This document shows positions 62,076 to 64,000 of a stretch of DNA of 64,000 nucleotides, one piece after another (the first letter of the stretch is position 1; the number at the start of each line of letters is the position of its first letter). The notes beneath the pieces are model-generated. The model did not search any database and had not been told where the DNA came from. It saw only the letters and a list, made by a program, of their open reading frames with translations. The DNA comes from Datnioides undecimradiatus. Lineage: Eukaryota > Chordata > Actinopteri > Lobotiformes > Datnioididae. The translations under genes were made by a program, and so were the position numbers. The stretch spans positions 5,317,192-5,381,191 of the forward strand of contig WARS01000014.1 of assembly GCA_008933995.1 (NCBI GenBank), read 5' to 3'.

Positions 62076-63597
62076 ATTACAGATAAATAAATCTGTGTAA
62101 TGTGTTTATTGTCTATCAGCATGATACTGCAGATACTGCTGGCTGAATCAAGACATTTGCAACATTTAAAAAAAAATGACATATTCCTTTACAGTCGTGC
62201 CAAGCTGGAGTCCAACATTTCAGAATGCTGGAGATGCTTCCCCCTCAAAATCATCTTAACGCAGCTGTTACATTTGGCTGAATCTTCATCTTTTCTCATG
62301 ATGCTCAGCCAAACTTTACACTGCTTGCTGTAGTCTTCCATGGTTCAGCACGAAACTAAGCTAGTAACTGATCTCACATGCTAAGTGGAGGCACAGGGTG
62401 ACCGGTAGTGTAACAGCGAGTACCTTGCAGCAGATGTTGAACACTTGATGTACCTCTCAATAATTCATTAACCACCAGACATTGCTGATTCGTAGCAAAG
62501 TCCTCATTTTGACAGTTTGGAACCAGTTCACAATACCCACCTCCAATTATTGTCAGTCCTCAAAGCTCCTTCTGCAAGTTATGTGACTTGTTTATTAATT
62601 TGGGGAAAAGTAACCCAGCAAATAATGAGGCAATAATATTATGTCTCAAATTAAGGTTTTCCAATTAGCACAACAATGGGACGATGCATGATTGCAGAGA
62701 TAATGCTGTGCCTAAGTGATTGCAGCGTATGCCCCCTGTTGTGATTAGCTAAGGCAGTCCTCCTCTCTTTCTTTACTGCCCTCTTTCCTCTCCTCCCATA
62801 CCCCCTGGTGTTGCAGGGGCTGTGAATAGCTTTGTTAATTTGTTTATCTCCCAACGTACCCCTCCCTCCTGCAGTCGTAGCTTGTTATTAAGCACAACAC
62901 GGCCATCAGATATGAGGAGCAAGGCATTATGATAGCGAACGGGGCATTTAAGGAGAGATAGAGGACAGATTAAGATTGCATCTGTAATCTTGAAGAATAT
63001 TACTGCTGACAACACTACCAGTAACTCATTTTCTATTTAAGCCTCATTTAAGTTCTGCCTCCGTAAAACCTACCTACTATTGCTCTAGCGTGCTGTCAGA
63101 AAAAAAAAGCTAATTAGAGTATTTTCTGCATTAATGAATGTCTTGCTGTTTTAAACAGTTACAATCCTCAGTTGTTGAATCAAATATGAGGAGAGGGCGT
63201 TATGTGTCAGTTATGAAAGATAATCATCTCTATGGCAACAGGGAGAAGCTCCTGACGCAAGTGAAATGAGCAAGTCGGTAGCACCCTGCAATCAAATAAT
63301 CACCTCCAAATCACATTTCAGTCACTTGCACACACAGCGACACAGGCAGTGTACACTTTAAGTGAAGATCTTCTTTATAGTTCTGTTGTGCAGAACGTGC
63401 TGCTTCAGGGGACCTGGTGGTTCCATAAAGAACCAAATGACTCGTTAGTGGCTTTAAGTTCATTACTTTCACGCTATTTCTTTCAGTAAATCTACTCTCA
63501 CAGTTTGATGGCAATTCAAAGCATCTGCCTTAAAACTAGGGTATTATTCACAGGGGTCAAACTCAGTACAACCCTTCAACTGAATTCGAAAAAAAGC

Positions 63598-63890
63598 TGG
63601 TGCCTTTGATTATTTCCATTATCAATAAATCTGCAGATAATATCCTTGATTTGGTTTTCCAGAGCCTAAGGTGATGCATTCAAATTTGTTGTTTTGTTCC
63701 AGCAGTCCAAGACCTAAATATATTCAGTTTACAAGTAGCAGAGACCACACAGCACATCCATTTTGAAAACAGGAACCAGGAACCATCTTTGGAATTTAGC
63801 TTGAAAAAAAACAAAAAACAAAAGTAATGAGTAATTGGTAATCAAAATTGTTTCATTTATTTTAATCCACCAATTGTTTCAGTTTTAATG
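63598..63890 (+). mobile_element. Non-autonomous DNA-transposon-like repeat, copy 3
   Basis: Same layout as copy 1: GATTATTTCCATTATCAATAA near the left end, CCAGAGCCTAAGGTGATGCA, CAAATTTGTTGTTTTGT, CAGTCCAAGACCTAAATATA and TTCAGTTTACAAGTAGCAGA, then a right end near CACCAATTGTTTCAGT. Motif order and spacing match the family consensus as I remember it. Terminal repeats are decayed. Confidence 0.7.
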
Positions 63891-64000
63891 TTATGTTAAT
63901 GTAGCACCACGTGAGTGCATTTAGAGCAAAAATATCTGCTTTCACATTCTTAACTGTGTTAATTTAGTCTTTGATATCATTATAAATTAAACATCTTTTG

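Larger units (their letters stand above)
59852..64000 (+). other. tenm1: tenm1 intron 5, 5' part
   Basis: It starts with GTAAGT and runs past the end of the window. It holds a very long CA microsatellite (61037-61133), a poly(C) run (62004-62015), two DNA-transposon-like repeat copies and AT-rich DNA. I looked for the next teneurin exon (AVHLFGLTW-type peptide) and did not see it. A proline-rich open frame at 60797-61162 has no exon boundaries and runs into the CA repeat. Confidence 0.85.

Noticed and set aside
1..64000. CRISPR array, prokaryotic operon, phage or defence system
   Set aside because: No regularly spaced direct repeats, no bacterial-style gene clusters; split exons and vertebrate repeats exclude a prokaryotic origin.

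Overview
This window is vertebrate genomic DNA, most likely from a teleost fish with a fairly compact genome. The evidence is that the coding sequence is split into short exons with GT/AG introns, that (CA)n/(TG)n microsatellites are abundant, and that several degenerate copies of repeat families I know to be common in fish genomes are present. There is nothing prokaryotic here: no operons and no CRISPR array. Almost all open reading frames other than the exons below are chance or low-complexity readings, such as CA repeats read as His-Thr runs.

The one gene I can support is the 5' part of tenm1 (teneurin-1, formerly odz1) on the + strand. Four coding exons splice together in frame: exon 2 (ATG at 15636, donor after 15852), exon 3 (19386-19712), exon 4 (53219-53462) and exon 5 (59613-59851). 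Together they encode about 342 residues, which is the whole intracellular domain and the single transmembrane helix. All splice sites are canonical, the phases (1, 1, 2, 1) are compatible, and the peptide follows vertebrate teneurin-1. The extracellular part (EGF repeats, NHL propeller, YD shell, C-terminal region) must lie beyond 64000. A CpG-rich block at about 1900-2352 that ends in a strong donor is a good candidate for the non-coding first exon. If it joins the acceptor before 15581, a short uORF crosses the junction and ends 18 bases before the teneurin ATG.

Layout: 1-1900 is presumed upstream DNA. About 1900-3010 is CpG-rich promoter/first-exon DNA interrupted by a TG/GA microsatellite. 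2353-15580 is intron 1, 15853-19385 intron 2, 19713-53218 the 33.5 kb intron 3, 53463-59612 intron 4, and 59852 to the end is part of intron 5. The introns hold microsatellites, homopurine/homopyrimidine tracts, a decayed ATC/GTT-rich simple repeat near 46.2-46.4 kb, three copies of one teleost non-autonomous DNA-transposon-like repeat (6.86, 61.83 and 63.6 kb), and other dispersed-repeat remnants.

The most notable points are a lineage-specific polyQ/polyE insertion in exon 3, loss of the basic RKRK nuclear-localisation motif known from amniote teneurin-1, no visible counterpart of a cassette exon found in mammals between exons 3 and 4, and the predicted 5'UTR with uORFs. I found no evidence for an undescribed multi-gene system.
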